From assembly GCA_025463055.1 (NCBI GenBank), contig JAOAPV010000064.1, positions 62,001 through 126,000 on the forward strand: DNA of 64,000 bases, written 5' to 3'. A model generated the notes under the pieces. That model was not told the origin of the DNA, ran no database searches, and worked only from the letters and a program-made list of their open reading frames with translations. Both the position numbers and the translations under genes were made by a program. This stretch comes from Candidatus Acidiferrum typicum (GTDB taxonomy: Bacteria; Acidobacteriota; Terriglobia; Acidiferrales; UBA7541). Below, one piece after another: positions 1 to 9,852 of this stretch. Each line of letters opens with the position of its first letter. Within the stretch, counting starts at the first letter, position 1.

Positions 1-404
1 ACGAGGCTAACGGCAATGGGATAGTGTGGGCGGTGCTGAATCCGGCCTATACGCGCCTGGCTATGCAGCAGCTCGCGCCGGAAGTCGAGCAGTTTCCGGA
101 AGCTGCGAAGCTCGTCTCGCGCATGCAAAACATGATCATCAACGTGAACGCCAGCAGCGGCATCGACGGAAAGTTTCAGGCCATCTGCGGTTCACCTGAA
201 GATGCCAACACGATGGCGCAGTTGCTGCAGGCGGGCCTGCTCTATAAGCGATATCAGGCGGCTAAGGACAATCCGGAGATGGCGGATATGCTGGACAAAG
301 CGCGCGTCGCGCCGTCGGGCGATCGCTTTATCCTCAACTTGACGCTCACCGACGATCAGATGGCTTCGCTGATCAAACACAACACATTCGCGTTGAAGAT
401 GTAA
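1..404 (+). CDS. C-terminal part of a hypothetical protein (5' truncated by window edge)
   Basis: Frame is open from base 3 through the listed GTG at 24 to the stop at 402-404; no recognised family. Confidence 0.55.
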   Translation, partial: EANGNGIVWAVLNPAYTRLAMQQLAPEVEQFPEAAKLVSRMQNMIINVNASSGIDGKFQAICGSPEDANTMAQLLQAGLLYKRYQAAKDNPEMADMLDKARVAPSGDRFILNLTLTDDQMASLIKHNTFALKM

Positions 405-431
405 GAGAGAAAGCGCTCACGCTGCGAGGCG

Positions 432-845
432 CTAACAGCGAGGCGTGGTCGGCGCGATATATTTCGTCAGCCGGGTGACCGCGATGCCATCTCTCGTTTC
501 ATACTGTACCCGATCGACTCCTCCCAATACTGGTGAGCGACCCTGAGGTTTTCCTTGCGGGTTCCCGCTTTGTGGTGCAAGACCCGCGAGCGAGTCGAGA
601 CCCACAGCCGGTGACGTGTCCCCTTCGCGAGACAGCGCTACTTCCAATCGGTCCGCCAAGCGCGTGAAGCTCACATCCAGGTGGGGATGCTCCTGCGTTA
701 AATGCGCGAATGCTTCTTTGCAGGCGGCGACGACGGCAGTCTGCCAATCCGTAATGGCGGGACCTTCCAGTCCGGCTGCATCGGCAAAATAACGTGCTGC
801 TCCGCCCGCGGCGGCCGCCAACCGCGCGTCCGCTTCAATCTGCAT
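432..845 (-). CDS. Possible anti-sigma regulatory/ATP-binding-like protein (RsbW-like, weak)
   Basis: MQIEADARLAAAAGGAARYFADAAGL... from internal ATG at 845; the longer ORF N-term overlaps the next gene out of frame. Confidence 0.45.
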   Translation of the reverse strand: MQIEADARLAAAAGGAARYFADAAGLEGPAITDWQTAVVAACKEAFAHLTQEHPHLDVSFTRLADRLEVALSREGDTSPAVGLDSLAGLAPQSGNPQGKPQGRSPVLGGVDRVQYETRDGIAVTRLTKYIAPTTPRC

Positions 846-855
846 GTGAATACTC

Positions 856-1041
856 CTAGCTTCGGTAGCCACGGGTGTTCGCCAGGGGAACATCGCAGGC
901 TTCCCGGCAATCAGGACAGTAGTGGAGCCCATCTGCGCAGAGGCGCACGTTGTGCTGGCCTTTGCAGATGGTGCAATACTTCTCGCAGGAGCAATGTTCT
1001 TCCGTCTTGTCGCACATGGCGCAGACGACGGGACCGGGCAT
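856..1041 (-). CDS. Small Cys-rich zinc-ribbon protein
   Basis: MPGPVVCAMCDKTEEHCSCEKYCTICKGQHNVRLCADGLHYCPDCREACD: several CxxC motifs; start chosen at internal Met. Confidence 0.6.
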   Translation of the reverse strand: MPGPVVCAMCDKTEEHCSCEKYCTICKGQHNVRLCADGLHYCPDCREACDVPLANTRGYRS

Positions 1042-1287
1042 GGGAGCCTCCAAGCAAAACTGTACCTGACGATGGCGACGCGCGGCAAGGCGCACGTCTT
1101 CTTAACGGGGCGAGTCCGCCTACGCAGCAGGTCAGCGTTCCCGCCCCGGTTGTCGATACCGCAATTGTAAGATTGCATTTTGTGACCGCGACATCGGCCC
1201 TTTGTGAGTTAGGTTACTCATAAGATTGGTGGGCCAAACTCTGGGGTAACGTTCAACTCGCCGTTTTCTATACTGACGTAATCGACG

Positions 1288-2637
1288 TTGAACAGGAGCA
1301 GAGCAGTCCATCCATTGGTAGTGGGCTCAATGTCTATGTCATTGCAAGCATGGAACAATGCAAGGTCCGCTCGTAAGCTTCTTCTCGTAACGGGCAGCTT
1401 ACTTCTTGCAGGAACCTTTTTGATTGGCGCGCGCGCTTTGGATTTCACAGTGCCGTATCTGCCTCTCGCGATCGCCGGTGGTTTTGTTTTTTACTTACGC
1501 GCTTCTGCGAGGAGGGCAGAGATACTGCTTTGGCTTCTGCTTTCCGTTCTGTTCGGTTTAGCCGTAAGCCTACCGCTAAACGGCGATTGGATTCTTTTGG
1601 GCTCCGCCGTTCTTGCTTTGCCCGGACTGGCGGGGCTATTGCTACTCGCCTTGAGGTGTCTATGGTCAGAAGGACCAGAGCGGAGAACCGCGTATGGGTT
1701 CCTTGCCCCTGCGGCGTCCATGGTTTTCTTTGTGTTTTCCGCGCAGCGCGTTCTTAGCCTAGCCAATCTGCTCTATCCCAAGACGTTTGATCTCTACCTT
1801 TTTGCGGCGGACGGCTCATTTAGATGGCAGCCAAACTATGCCCTTTCCCGGGCAATGGTCCACTTTCCAATCTTCGCAATCATAGTAAAGCTAGCTTATG
1901 TTTCACTGCCCTTTGTGATGGCCGTGATCTATGCAATGCGTATCCCGAAGAACACAAAGCGTCCGTCATGGGACATGATCACAGTCTTTCTGCTTGCCGG
2001 ACTTGTTGGTTCCGTCCTTTATAACGTATTGCCGGGCACTGGACCACTCTACGCATTCCGTGGCTTTTTCCCATGGCAATCACTTCCGTATGAAACTCTG
2101 GGGCGGCTACGGTTGGAGCGTATCTTCGTTCCCTTAGACGTACCTCGAAACGCTATTCCATCACTGCACGTCGCGTGGGGGATTCTACTCTGGTGGAACT
2201 CACGAAGGCTCTCAGTGCCCATGCGAGTTTTTACGGGCGCTTACTTCGTGCTGACCATTGTTTCGACGCTAGCGACCGGGGAGCACTATATTGTCGATAT
2301 CGTGGCAGGAATTCCCTTCGCTCTTTGTGTTCAGGCCATTGTTTCACCAGAAAATCGGGCATTAAAGTGGGCGCCGCGCGCGCGCATATCATTGTTAGGT
2401 CTGGGATTGACTCTGATCTGGATGCTGCTCATCCGGTTTGAAAATAGATGGCTCTTGATCAGCCCGATTGTTCCGTGGGCACTTCTCACCTTCACACTTG
2501 GCAGCGTGGCGTTTCTAAACAGAAAGCTAGCCGACGAGGATGATGCGTCAAAAACCGCCCTCGAGGTTGCGCCGATCGGGAGTCTAACTCTGCCCGGCAC
2601 TGCATCGGAGATAGCTTGCAATCCGCCAACGCTCTAA
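1288..2637 (+). CDS. PAP2-superfamily (phosphatidic acid phosphatase-like) membrane protein
   Basis: Multi-TM; IPSLHVAW ... GEHYIVDIVAG, PAP2-like motifs. Confidence 0.75.
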   Translation: MNRSRAVHPLVVGSMSMSLQAWNNARSARKLLLVTGSLLLAGTFLIGARALDFTVPYLPLAIAGGFVFYLRASARRAEILLWLLLSVLFGLAVSLPLNGDWILLGSAVLALPGLAGLLLLALRCLWSEGPERRTAYGFLAPAASMVFFVFSAQRVLSLANLLYPKTFDLYLFAADGSFRWQPNYALSRAMVHFPIFAIIVKLAYVSLPFVMAVIYAMRIPKNTKRPSWDMITVFLLAGLVGSVLYNVLPGTGPLYAFRGFFPWQSLPYETLGRLRLERIFVPLDVPRNAIPSLHVAWGILLWWNSRRLSVPMRVFTGAYFVLTIVSTLATGEHYIVDIVAGIPFALCVQAIVSPENRALKWAPRARISLLGLGLTLIWMLLIRFENRWLLISPIVPWALLTFTLGSVAFLNRKLADEDDASKTALEVAPIGSLTLPGTASEIACNPPTL

Positions 2638-2783
2638 CCTGACCTTTTGCCCCTCGGTCTTTGTTAACTCAACTTATTCAACTCGCGGTTCATGAGTTCG
2701 GCTGCATTTTCGCGGCTTACGCTCTTTTTTTGACGCATGTGGAGGTGCATGCTAGTATCGATTTTCTGCCTTGAGCCATCGGA

Positions 2784-3983
2784 ATGGAAGCCACCAACTC
2801 GCCCACTCTTAGTGAAGTCCGCAAAACGCCGCTGAACGCGTTGCACCGCCGCTTGGGCGCGAAAATGGTTAATTTTGGCGGTTGGGACATGCCTGTTGAG
2901 TACCCGGCGACGGGCGGATTGGTCGCGGAGCACAAAGCGGTGCGCGGTAGTGTTGGACTCTTCGACGTGAGCCACATGGGCGACATTCGCATTCGCTCTG
3001 GGCGCACGCCGGGGAGCGCGCTCGCGGCGGTACAGCACATCAGCATGAACGATGCTTCGCAACTTGCGATTGGCCAAGCTCACTATTCAGCGATGCTGTA
3101 TCCGCAAGGCACGTTTGTTGATGACGTGATTGTGCATCGTTTGGGCGAAGACGACTTTCTCCTGGTGATTAATGCCGGAACGCGCGAGAAAGACATTGAG
3201 TGGGTACGGCAGAACACGGCGAACTTCGACTGCGTGGTGGAAGAACTAAGCGACGCTTACACGCAGCTCGCGATTCAAGGGCCGCGCGCGGCTGAGCTTC
3301 TGCAAAAGCTTACGGACGCGGATCTCGGTAAAATTAGGAACTACTGGTTTACGCATGGCACCGTCTGCGGCTTGAAGAATATTTTGATCGCGCGAACCGG
3401 TTATACCGGCGAGGACGGTTTCGAAATTTATGTGCCATCCGATCAGGCTACGAGCGAGCGGGTCTGGGCGAAGGTGATGGAAGCCGGACGCGAATTCGGC
3501 ATTGTTCCCTGCGGGCTCGGCGCGCGCAACACGCTGCGCCTGGAAGCCAAGATGGCGCTTTATGAGCACGAGATCAGCGACAGGATCAACGTGTGGGAAG
3601 CGGGATTGGACCGCTACTGTAAGATGGAGAAGGGCGACTTTATTGGCCGTGCCGCTCTGGAGCGCGCGAAATCAGCGGGATTAAAACGCACGCTGGTCGG
3701 CCTGGAAATGGTGGAACGCGGAATCGCGCGCGACGGCTACTGCTGCTGCAATGAAGCCGGCGAAACGATTGGCGTGGTGACCAGCGGCTCGCCCTCACCG
3801 ACGCTGGGCAAGAATATTGCGCTTGCGTACGTGCCGCCTGCGATGTCTGCGATTGGCACGCCGGTCTACGTGGAGATTCGTAGTCAGAAGGCTAAGGCGC
3901 AGGTGGTTCCGACACCGTTTTACAAACGCGCAAGGAAGTCAGCGCCGCAAGCAGTGGCATCGTCCACGGCCAAGACGCCCTAA
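2784..3983 (+). CDS. gcvT: Glycine cleavage system T protein (aminomethyltransferase)
   Basis: Full-length GcvT-like sequence (MVNFGGWDMPVEY, RTGYTGEDGFEIY), followed by gcvH and gcvP. Confidence 0.95.
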   Translation: MEATNSPTLSEVRKTPLNALHRRLGAKMVNFGGWDMPVEYPATGGLVAEHKAVRGSVGLFDVSHMGDIRIRSGRTPGSALAAVQHISMNDASQLAIGQAHYSAMLYPQGTFVDDVIVHRLGEDDFLLVINAGTREKDIEWVRQNTANFDCVVEELSDAYTQLAIQGPRAAELLQKLTDADLGKIRNYWFTHGTVCGLKNILIARTGYTGEDGFEIYVPSDQATSERVWAKVMEAGREFGIVPCGLGARNTLRLEAKMALYEHEISDRINVWEAGLDRYCKMEKGDFIGRAALERAKSAGLKRTLVGLEMVERGIARDGYCCCNEAGETIGVVTSGSPSPTLGKNIALAYVPPAMSAIGTPVYVEIRSQKAKAQVVPTPFYKRARKSAPQAVASSTAKTP

Positions 3984-4034
3984 GCAAAAGCAGTTCGGCA
4001 TTACGGTAAGCAGCAGTCCCAGAGGAGCAAACAG

Positions 4035-4436
4035 ATGGCGTACCCGGCAAACTACCGCTACACGAATCAGCACGAATGGGTCGATGCAAAGGGCGACGTG
4101 GCAACTATCGGTATCACCGATTACGCGCAGCACGAGCTTGGTGATGTTGTTTTCGTGGAACTGCCGAAGCTGGGCACGAAGGTGGCCGCCGGCAAATCTT
4201 TCGGCACTGTCGAGTCTGTGAAAGCGGTCAGCGACATTTATGCGCCGGTTTCGGGCGAAGTGGTTGAAGCCAACGGCGATCTACAGAGTGCGCCAGAGAA
4301 GATTAATTCCGATCCGCACGGAGCTGCTTGGCTGATCAAAGTGCGCCTCGCCAATACCGCAGAACTAAACTCGCTGATGGATGCCGCTGCGTATGAAGCC
4401 TTCGTCGCGACCAAGGGCAAGGAAGCTTCGGCCTGA
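4035..4436 (+). CDS. gcvH: Glycine cleavage system H protein
   Basis: YTNQHEWV, GTVESVKAVSDIYAPVSGEV lipoyl-lysine motif. Confidence 0.96.
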   Translation: MAYPANYRYTNQHEWVDAKGDVATIGITDYAQHELGDVVFVELPKLGTKVAAGKSFGTVESVKAVSDIYAPVSGEVVEANGDLQSAPEKINSDPHGAAWLIKVRLANTAELNSLMDAAAYEAFVATKGKEASA

Positions 4437-5782
4437 TGCGCTATCTCCCTAAGAGTCCAGCCGAGCGCCAGGAAATGCTTTCTGCGATTGGCGCCAAATC
4501 GATTGAAGAGCTTTTTTCCAGTATTCCGGAACGTTATCGCTTGCGCGAGGCGTTGAAGCTGCCGGGGCCTCTTTCCGAAGCAGAAATCATTCGATATTTC
4601 AGCGAGCGCGCCGGAGAGAATTCGCGGGGCTACACGAGTTTTCGAGGCGCCGGCGTTTACAATCATCTGCGCTCGGTGGTAACGGACGCGATTATTCAAC
4701 GCGGAGAATTTCTCACCTCCTACACGCCGTACCAGGCGGAAATCTCGCAGGGCACGCTACAGGCAATCTTTGAATTTCAAACTTTGATGTGCCAGCTCAC
4801 GGGCCAGGAAGTCGCAAATGCTTCCATGTGGGATGGCTCAACCGCGACTACCGAAGCGGTGCTGATGGCCGAACGGATCACCGGGCGGCGACGCGTGCTC
4901 GCGGCCCATTCTTTGCATCCGGAATACCGCGACGTGCTGCGGACTTATGCGAAAAATTCCGGGTTGCAGGTGGAAGAGCTTCCCTTCTCCAAAAGCGGCA
5001 CTCTGGATGAGAAGGTTTTGAGGTCAGCCCTTCGCGACGATGTGGCAGCAGTGGTCGTGCAGTCACCGAATTTTTTTGGGTGCGTTGAAGCTGTACCCGC
5101 GCTGGCTGAAATCGTTCGCTCGGCTGGCGCCCTTTTGGTTGTGGCCATCACCGAGGGAGTTTCGCTTGGCGCTTTGCGTCCTCCCGCAGAAGCGGACATT
5201 GTTGCGATGGAAGGGCAAAGCTTCGGCTTGCCACCTAGCTATGGCGGGCCTTTTGTGGGAGTAATTGCCTCGCGCGACAAATTTGTTCGCCAAATGCCCG
5301 GGCGCCTCGCCGGCCAGACGACGGATCTCGACGGCCGCCGCGGCTTCGTTCTCACCCTCGCCACGCGCGAGCAGCACATTCGCCGCGAGAAGGCGACTTC
5401 AAACATTTGCACAAATCAGGCGCTCTGCGCGCTTGCAGCTACTGTGCACCTGACGCTCCTGGGCAAAGACGGGCTGCGCGAAATGGCGCAGCAGAATCTC
5501 TCGAAAGCGCGCTTCGCATTGGCCGAGCTTACAAAGATTCCCGGCGTGCGCCGCGCCTTCGATGCGCCGTTTTTCAATGAATTTACGCTGGAGTTCCCGC
5601 GCTCCGTAAAAATCATCAATGCGGAGTTGCTCCGCGAGAAAATTGTGGGTCCAGTAGTGCTTGGCACTCCGTACCCAGAGCTGACTAAGCACGCACTGGT
5701 CTGCGTCACAGAAACAACAACGCGTACCGACATTGAGAAATTGGCCGCCGCTGTAGAGCGTGCTTTACAGCAACCGTTATAG
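4436..5782 (+). CDS. gcvPA: Glycine dehydrogenase (decarboxylating) subunit 1
   Basis: MRYLPKSPAERQEML..., FRGAGVYNH; overlaps gcvH stop. Confidence 0.95.
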   Translation: MRYLPKSPAERQEMLSAIGAKSIEELFSSIPERYRLREALKLPGPLSEAEIIRYFSERAGENSRGYTSFRGAGVYNHLRSVVTDAIIQRGEFLTSYTPYQAEISQGTLQAIFEFQTLMCQLTGQEVANASMWDGSTATTEAVLMAERITGRRRVLAAHSLHPEYRDVLRTYAKNSGLQVEELPFSKSGTLDEKVLRSALRDDVAAVVVQSPNFFGCVEAVPALAEIVRSAGALLVVAITEGVSLGALRPPAEADIVAMEGQSFGLPPSYGGPFVGVIASRDKFVRQMPGRLAGQTTDLDGRRGFVLTLATREQHIRREKATSNICTNQALCALAATVHLTLLGKDGLREMAQQNLSKARFALAELTKIPGVRRAFDAPFFNEFTLEFPRSVKIINAELLREKIVGPVVLGTPYPELTKHALVCVTETTTRTDIEKLAAAVERALQQPL

Positions 5783-5842
5783 CCGCTGAACACAACCGAA
5801 ACTGAACAGCCGCAAAGGCTGTTTCACAAGGACAAGAAAGAC

Positions 5843-7408
5843 TTGAACCGCAGAATAAAAAAAGCATCGCGCCACACCAACCAGAACGAGGGTCTCATCT
5901 TCGAGAAGTCCTCGCCTGGCAAGCGCGCCTTTGAATTGCCGCCGCTCGACGTCCCAAACATTGATCCCACAGAAGCGCTCGGTGAAAATCACCGCAGCGA
6001 GGGTATCGGCGGATTTCCCGAAGTCAGCGAAATCGAAGTCATTCGCCACTTCACGCGGCTTTCCACTTGGAACTACGCGATCGATTACGGCATGTATCCG
6101 CTCGGCTCCTGCACGATGAAGTACAACCCGCGCGTCAATGAATTTGTAGCGCGGCTCGACGGCATCGCCACCGAGCATCCATACCAGCCCCAAGAGCTAT
6201 CGCAGGGATGCCTCAAAATCCTGCGCCTGCTTGAACAATGCTTGCTCGAAATCACGGGCATGGATAACATCACGCTGCAGCCCGCTGCCGGAGCGCAAGG
6301 CGAGCTCACCGGATTGCTGCTGATCCGCGCCTATCTCGAAAAGCAGGGCAATCCGCGCAAGAAAGTTTTGATCCCCGACTCCGCGCACGGCACCAATCCC
6401 GCGACAGCTGTCATTGCCGGCTACGAAGTTGAAAACATCAAGTCCGAATCCCACGGCCAGATCGACGTAGACAAACTGCGCGAGCTGGTCACGCCTGATG
6501 TCGCCGCGCTGATGATCACCAATCCTTCCACGCTCGGCATTTTTGAGCAGCGCATCCCGGAGATCGCGAAGATTTTGCACGACAAGGGCGCGCTTCTCTA
6601 CATGGACGGCGCCAACATGAACGCTCTCGCCGGCGTCACGCGACCCGGCGATCTCGGCGTCGACGTGATGCACCTGAATCTTCACAAAACTTTTTCCACG
6701 CCGCACGGTGGTGGCGGCCCAGGTGCCGGCCCCGTGGCCATGAAGAAAATTCTCGAGCCGTTTCGCCCTGTTCCGATCCTCGTAGAAAAAGAAGGCGGCC
6801 GACTCGCACTTGAATCCATTCGCCCCGACTCGATCGGCCGGGTAAAAGCGTTCTCCGGCAATTTCGGCGTCCTGGTGCGCGCTCTCGCCTACATCCTCGC
6901 GTACGGCCCCGGCATCCGACAGGCCACGGAAGACGCCGTGCTCAACGCCAACTACATCCGCAAGCATCTCGAAGGCGCCTACGATCTTCCCTATTCCCTA
7001 CCATCGATGCACGAGGTTGTCTTCAGCGACGCGCACCAAAAGAAGAACGGCGTCAACACCATGGACATTGCCAAGCGCCTGATCGACTACGGCTTCCATC
7101 CGTATACCACCGCGTTTCCGCTAATCGTTCCGGGCGCGCTCATGATCGAGCCCACCGAATCGGAATCCAAGGAAGAGTGTGACCTCTTCATCGACGCCAT
7201 GCGCTCCATCGCCGAAGAAGCTGCTACGAATCCGGAGTTAGTGAAGACGGCGCCGCATTCGACGCGCGTACGCCGCCTCGATGAAGTCGGCGCTGCACGC
7301 AAGCCGATTTTGCGCTGGGATCCGTCGCGCCAGGAACCACAGCCAGACTCCGCTGAGCACAGAAAGCGCAAACACCTGGAGCCCACGCCAGTAATTCCAA
7401 CGGCATAA
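5843..7408 (+). CDS. gcvPB: Glycine dehydrogenase (decarboxylating) subunit 2
   Basis: LNLHKTFSTPHGGGGPGAGP PLP-lysine motif; downstream of gcvPA. Confidence 0.95.
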   Translation: MNRRIKKASRHTNQNEGLIFEKSSPGKRAFELPPLDVPNIDPTEALGENHRSEGIGGFPEVSEIEVIRHFTRLSTWNYAIDYGMYPLGSCTMKYNPRVNEFVARLDGIATEHPYQPQELSQGCLKILRLLEQCLLEITGMDNITLQPAAGAQGELTGLLLIRAYLEKQGNPRKKVLIPDSAHGTNPATAVIAGYEVENIKSESHGQIDVDKLRELVTPDVAALMITNPSTLGIFEQRIPEIAKILHDKGALLYMDGANMNALAGVTRPGDLGVDVMHLNLHKTFSTPHGGGGPGAGPVAMKKILEPFRPVPILVEKEGGRLALESIRPDSIGRVKAFSGNFGVLVRALAYILAYGPGIRQATEDAVLNANYIRKHLEGAYDLPYSLPSMHEVVFSDAHQKKNGVNTMDIAKRLIDYGFHPYTTAFPLIVPGALMIEPTESESKEECDLFIDAMRSIAEEAATNPELVKTAPHSTRVRRLDEVGAARKPILRWDPSRQEPQPDSAEHRKRKHLEPTPVIPTA

Positions 7409-7531
7409 TCGCGTAGGAGAGCACGTAACGATTCATTTCACAGCACAGTGAGGCCATCTCGCGCGTAGCACGGGCTGCGCCCCTGATACACTTACTCTCA
7501 TCTGTCGGAGTCGCTTCATTCGCATTTCAGT

Positions 7532-9241
7532 ATGACCCCCGCGCTAAACGCCTGGCTGCCTAAATCCGTAATCTTGCTGCGCGACTACGATCGCCAGAAA
7601 TTTGTTTCGGACCTCATTGCCGGCATCACGGTTGGATTGGTCGCCCTGCCGCTCGCCATGGCCTTCGCGATTTCGTCCGGCGTATCGCCGCAAGCCGGAA
7701 TCTACTGTGCCATCGTCACCGGCTTTATTATTTCCGTGCTAGGCGGCTCCAAAACGCAAATTGGCGGGCCGACTGGCGCCTTCGTGGTCGTCGTCTCCGG
7801 CATCATCGCCAAGCACGGCATCGATGGCCTCTTCACCTGCACCATGATGGCCGGCGTTCTACTGGTCCTTCTCGGCGTCACGGGCATGGGTACCGCCGTG
7901 AAGTATTTTCCCCGCCCCGTAATTGTCGGTTTCACCAACGGCATCGCCATCCTCATCGCCAGCACGCAGATCCGAGATCTCTTCGGCCTGCGCATGGACC
8001 ATGTTCCCGGCGATTTCTTCCACCGCATGCAGGCCTTCGCGCAGGGGGCCAGGACAATTTCCTGGCCGGCGACAGCCGTTGCGCTCGCTTCCATCGCGAT
8101 CATGATCGCGTGCCTGAAATACGCCAAGCACGTCCCTGGCGCGATCATCGTCACCTTTGGAGCGACTGCCGCTGTCACGCTCCTTCATCTCTCGGTCGAA
8201 ACCATCGGCACGCGATTTGGCGGCATCCCCAAAGGCTTGCCAACCCTCGCCCTCCCCAAGCTGCACTACGACGTCTTCCGCCAACTTCTATCGCCGGCAT
8301 TTACCGTGGCGATGCTTGGCGCGATCGAGTCGCTCATGTCCGCAGTCGTCTCCGATCGCATGAGCAGGGACAAACACAATCCTAACGTCGAGCTGATGGC
8401 GCAAGGCGTCGCAAACATCGTGTCGCCGCTCTTCGGGGGACTGCCCGCAACCGGAGCGATCGCGCGCACAGCTACCAATGTACGCGCCGGAGCAAAGACG
8501 CCCGTCGCAGGGATGATTCACTCGCTAACGCTGCTCGCCATCGTGTTATTCGCGGCGCCTCTGGTGAGAAACGTTCCGCTCGCCGCGCTCGCCGCAATTC
8601 TGATGGTCGTCGCTTATAACATGGGTGAATGGCAGGAGATCCCGGAAATCCTGAAGCTCAGCGCCGCCGATATCGCCGTGTGGCTCATAACCGTGACCCT
8701 GACAGTCGTCACGGACCTCACGTTTGCCGTGGAAGTCGGCATGGTTCTTGCCGCACTCATGTTCATCCGCAAAGTTTCACGCACCACCACAGTCACGCGC
8801 GTCACCCGCGATTACATCGAAGACAGCCGCGTGCACATTCTGCAAGGTAAGGACATTCCCGATTACGCGACGGTGTTCCGCATCCACGGACCATTTCTTT
8901 TCGGCGCAACGGACAAGTTCGCTGACATTCTTGATGCGCTGAACACTCTGCCGCCCATCGTCATCCTGCGCCTGCGCAACATGACCGCCATCGACGCCAC
9001 CGGGCTCGGCGCCATCGAAAATCTCGCGGATCAACTTCACGAATCGGGCCGCTCGCTTCTGCTCTGCGGTGCGCGCGAACAACCCGCTCACCTTATGAGC
9101 CAAGCCGAATTCGAGCGCCACGTCGGCGCCGAAAATATTTGCCCCAGCATCGCGGAAGCCCTCGAACGCGCCGCGGAGGTGTACCAGCAACACACCGCCG
9201 CTGTAGGGCACACGACAAACTCGATCATTGAAAAGATGTAG
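7532..9241 (+). CDS. SulP-family anion/sulfate permease with C-terminal STAS domain
   Basis: SulP N-term signature (GLVALPLAMAFAISSGVSPQAGIYCAIVTGF) plus STAS-like C-term (RLRNMTAIDATGLGAIENL). Confidence 0.92.
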   Translation: MTPALNAWLPKSVILLRDYDRQKFVSDLIAGITVGLVALPLAMAFAISSGVSPQAGIYCAIVTGFIISVLGGSKTQIGGPTGAFVVVVSGIIAKHGIDGLFTCTMMAGVLLVLLGVTGMGTAVKYFPRPVIVGFTNGIAILIASTQIRDLFGLRMDHVPGDFFHRMQAFAQGARTISWPATAVALASIAIMIACLKYAKHVPGAIIVTFGATAAVTLLHLSVETIGTRFGGIPKGLPTLALPKLHYDVFRQLLSPAFTVAMLGAIESLMSAVVSDRMSRDKHNPNVELMAQGVANIVSPLFGGLPATGAIARTATNVRAGAKTPVAGMIHSLTLLAIVLFAAPLVRNVPLAALAAILMVVAYNMGEWQEIPEILKLSAADIAVWLITVTLTVVTDLTFAVEVGMVLAALMFIRKVSRTTTVTRVTRDYIEDSRVHILQGKDIPDYATVFRIHGPFLFGATDKFADILDALNTLPPIVILRLRNMTAIDATGLGAIENLADQLHESGRSLLLCGAREQPAHLMSQAEFERHVGAENICPSIAEALERAAEVYQQHTAAVGHTTNSIIEKM

Positions 9242-9542
9242 TAAAAGTTTGAGCAATTCAAAATACGCGATCGAGCCGCGCTAGTAGCTTCAGTACCGCG
9301 CTACCCTCTCAATCGATCAATCGTTTTACACGAACGATACTCGTCATTCTCCTTCCCGCACGGCCAGTCGCCCATTGACCCGACACGCTTCCACCCCATC
9401 CCCGGCCATCTCTCTCCTGTGGCTCGCCGATCCGAGCCAGACGGGCAAGGCGGTTGCAGGCTGTTCGCATCGAAGGCACGCAAGTGCTTCCCGGCGTCGA
9501 CCTCCACTCTGATCGCGAGTAGCGCATCGCTCCTCGTAAAAC

Positions 9543-9585
9543 AAATCGGGCGTCCCGAGTGTCGGGACGCCCGATTTTCTTTCTT
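9543..9585 (+). terminator. Rho-independent terminator
   Basis: aaatcgggcgtcccga-gtg-tcgggacgcccgattt: perfect 16-bp stem, 3-nt loop, then tctttctt. Confidence 0.85.
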
Positions 9586-9852
9586 GGCACGCTTCCAGTA
9601 CTTCCCTACTTCTGCGGACTGATTCTCATTTATTTATCGGATTTTTATAAACTCATCGTGTTTCCATCGGTTAGCCCACCAAAATCTTCAAGGTCCACCC
9701 TCGTCTGTGACAGTGCTTTTACTGCCCTGTCGGGTGTAGTATTTGGCTCCAATATCCCGAAACACAGATCGCAGGCTAACCGTCGGAGAACGAGATCGAC
9801 GAGGTGGGGTATAACGACGGGCTCGGAAGTCTGCTCCATCGGTGAGGCGAGC

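Noticed and set aside
6197-6967. 256-aa antisense ORF within gcvPB
   Set aside because: High-GC codon structure yields long antisense frames; the sense strand is clearly GcvPB.
9559-9852. N-terminal extension of the zinc-finger ORF from GTG/ATG at 9559
   Set aside because: Start lies in the loop of a strong terminator; extension has no matching character, so ATG at 9853 is preferred.
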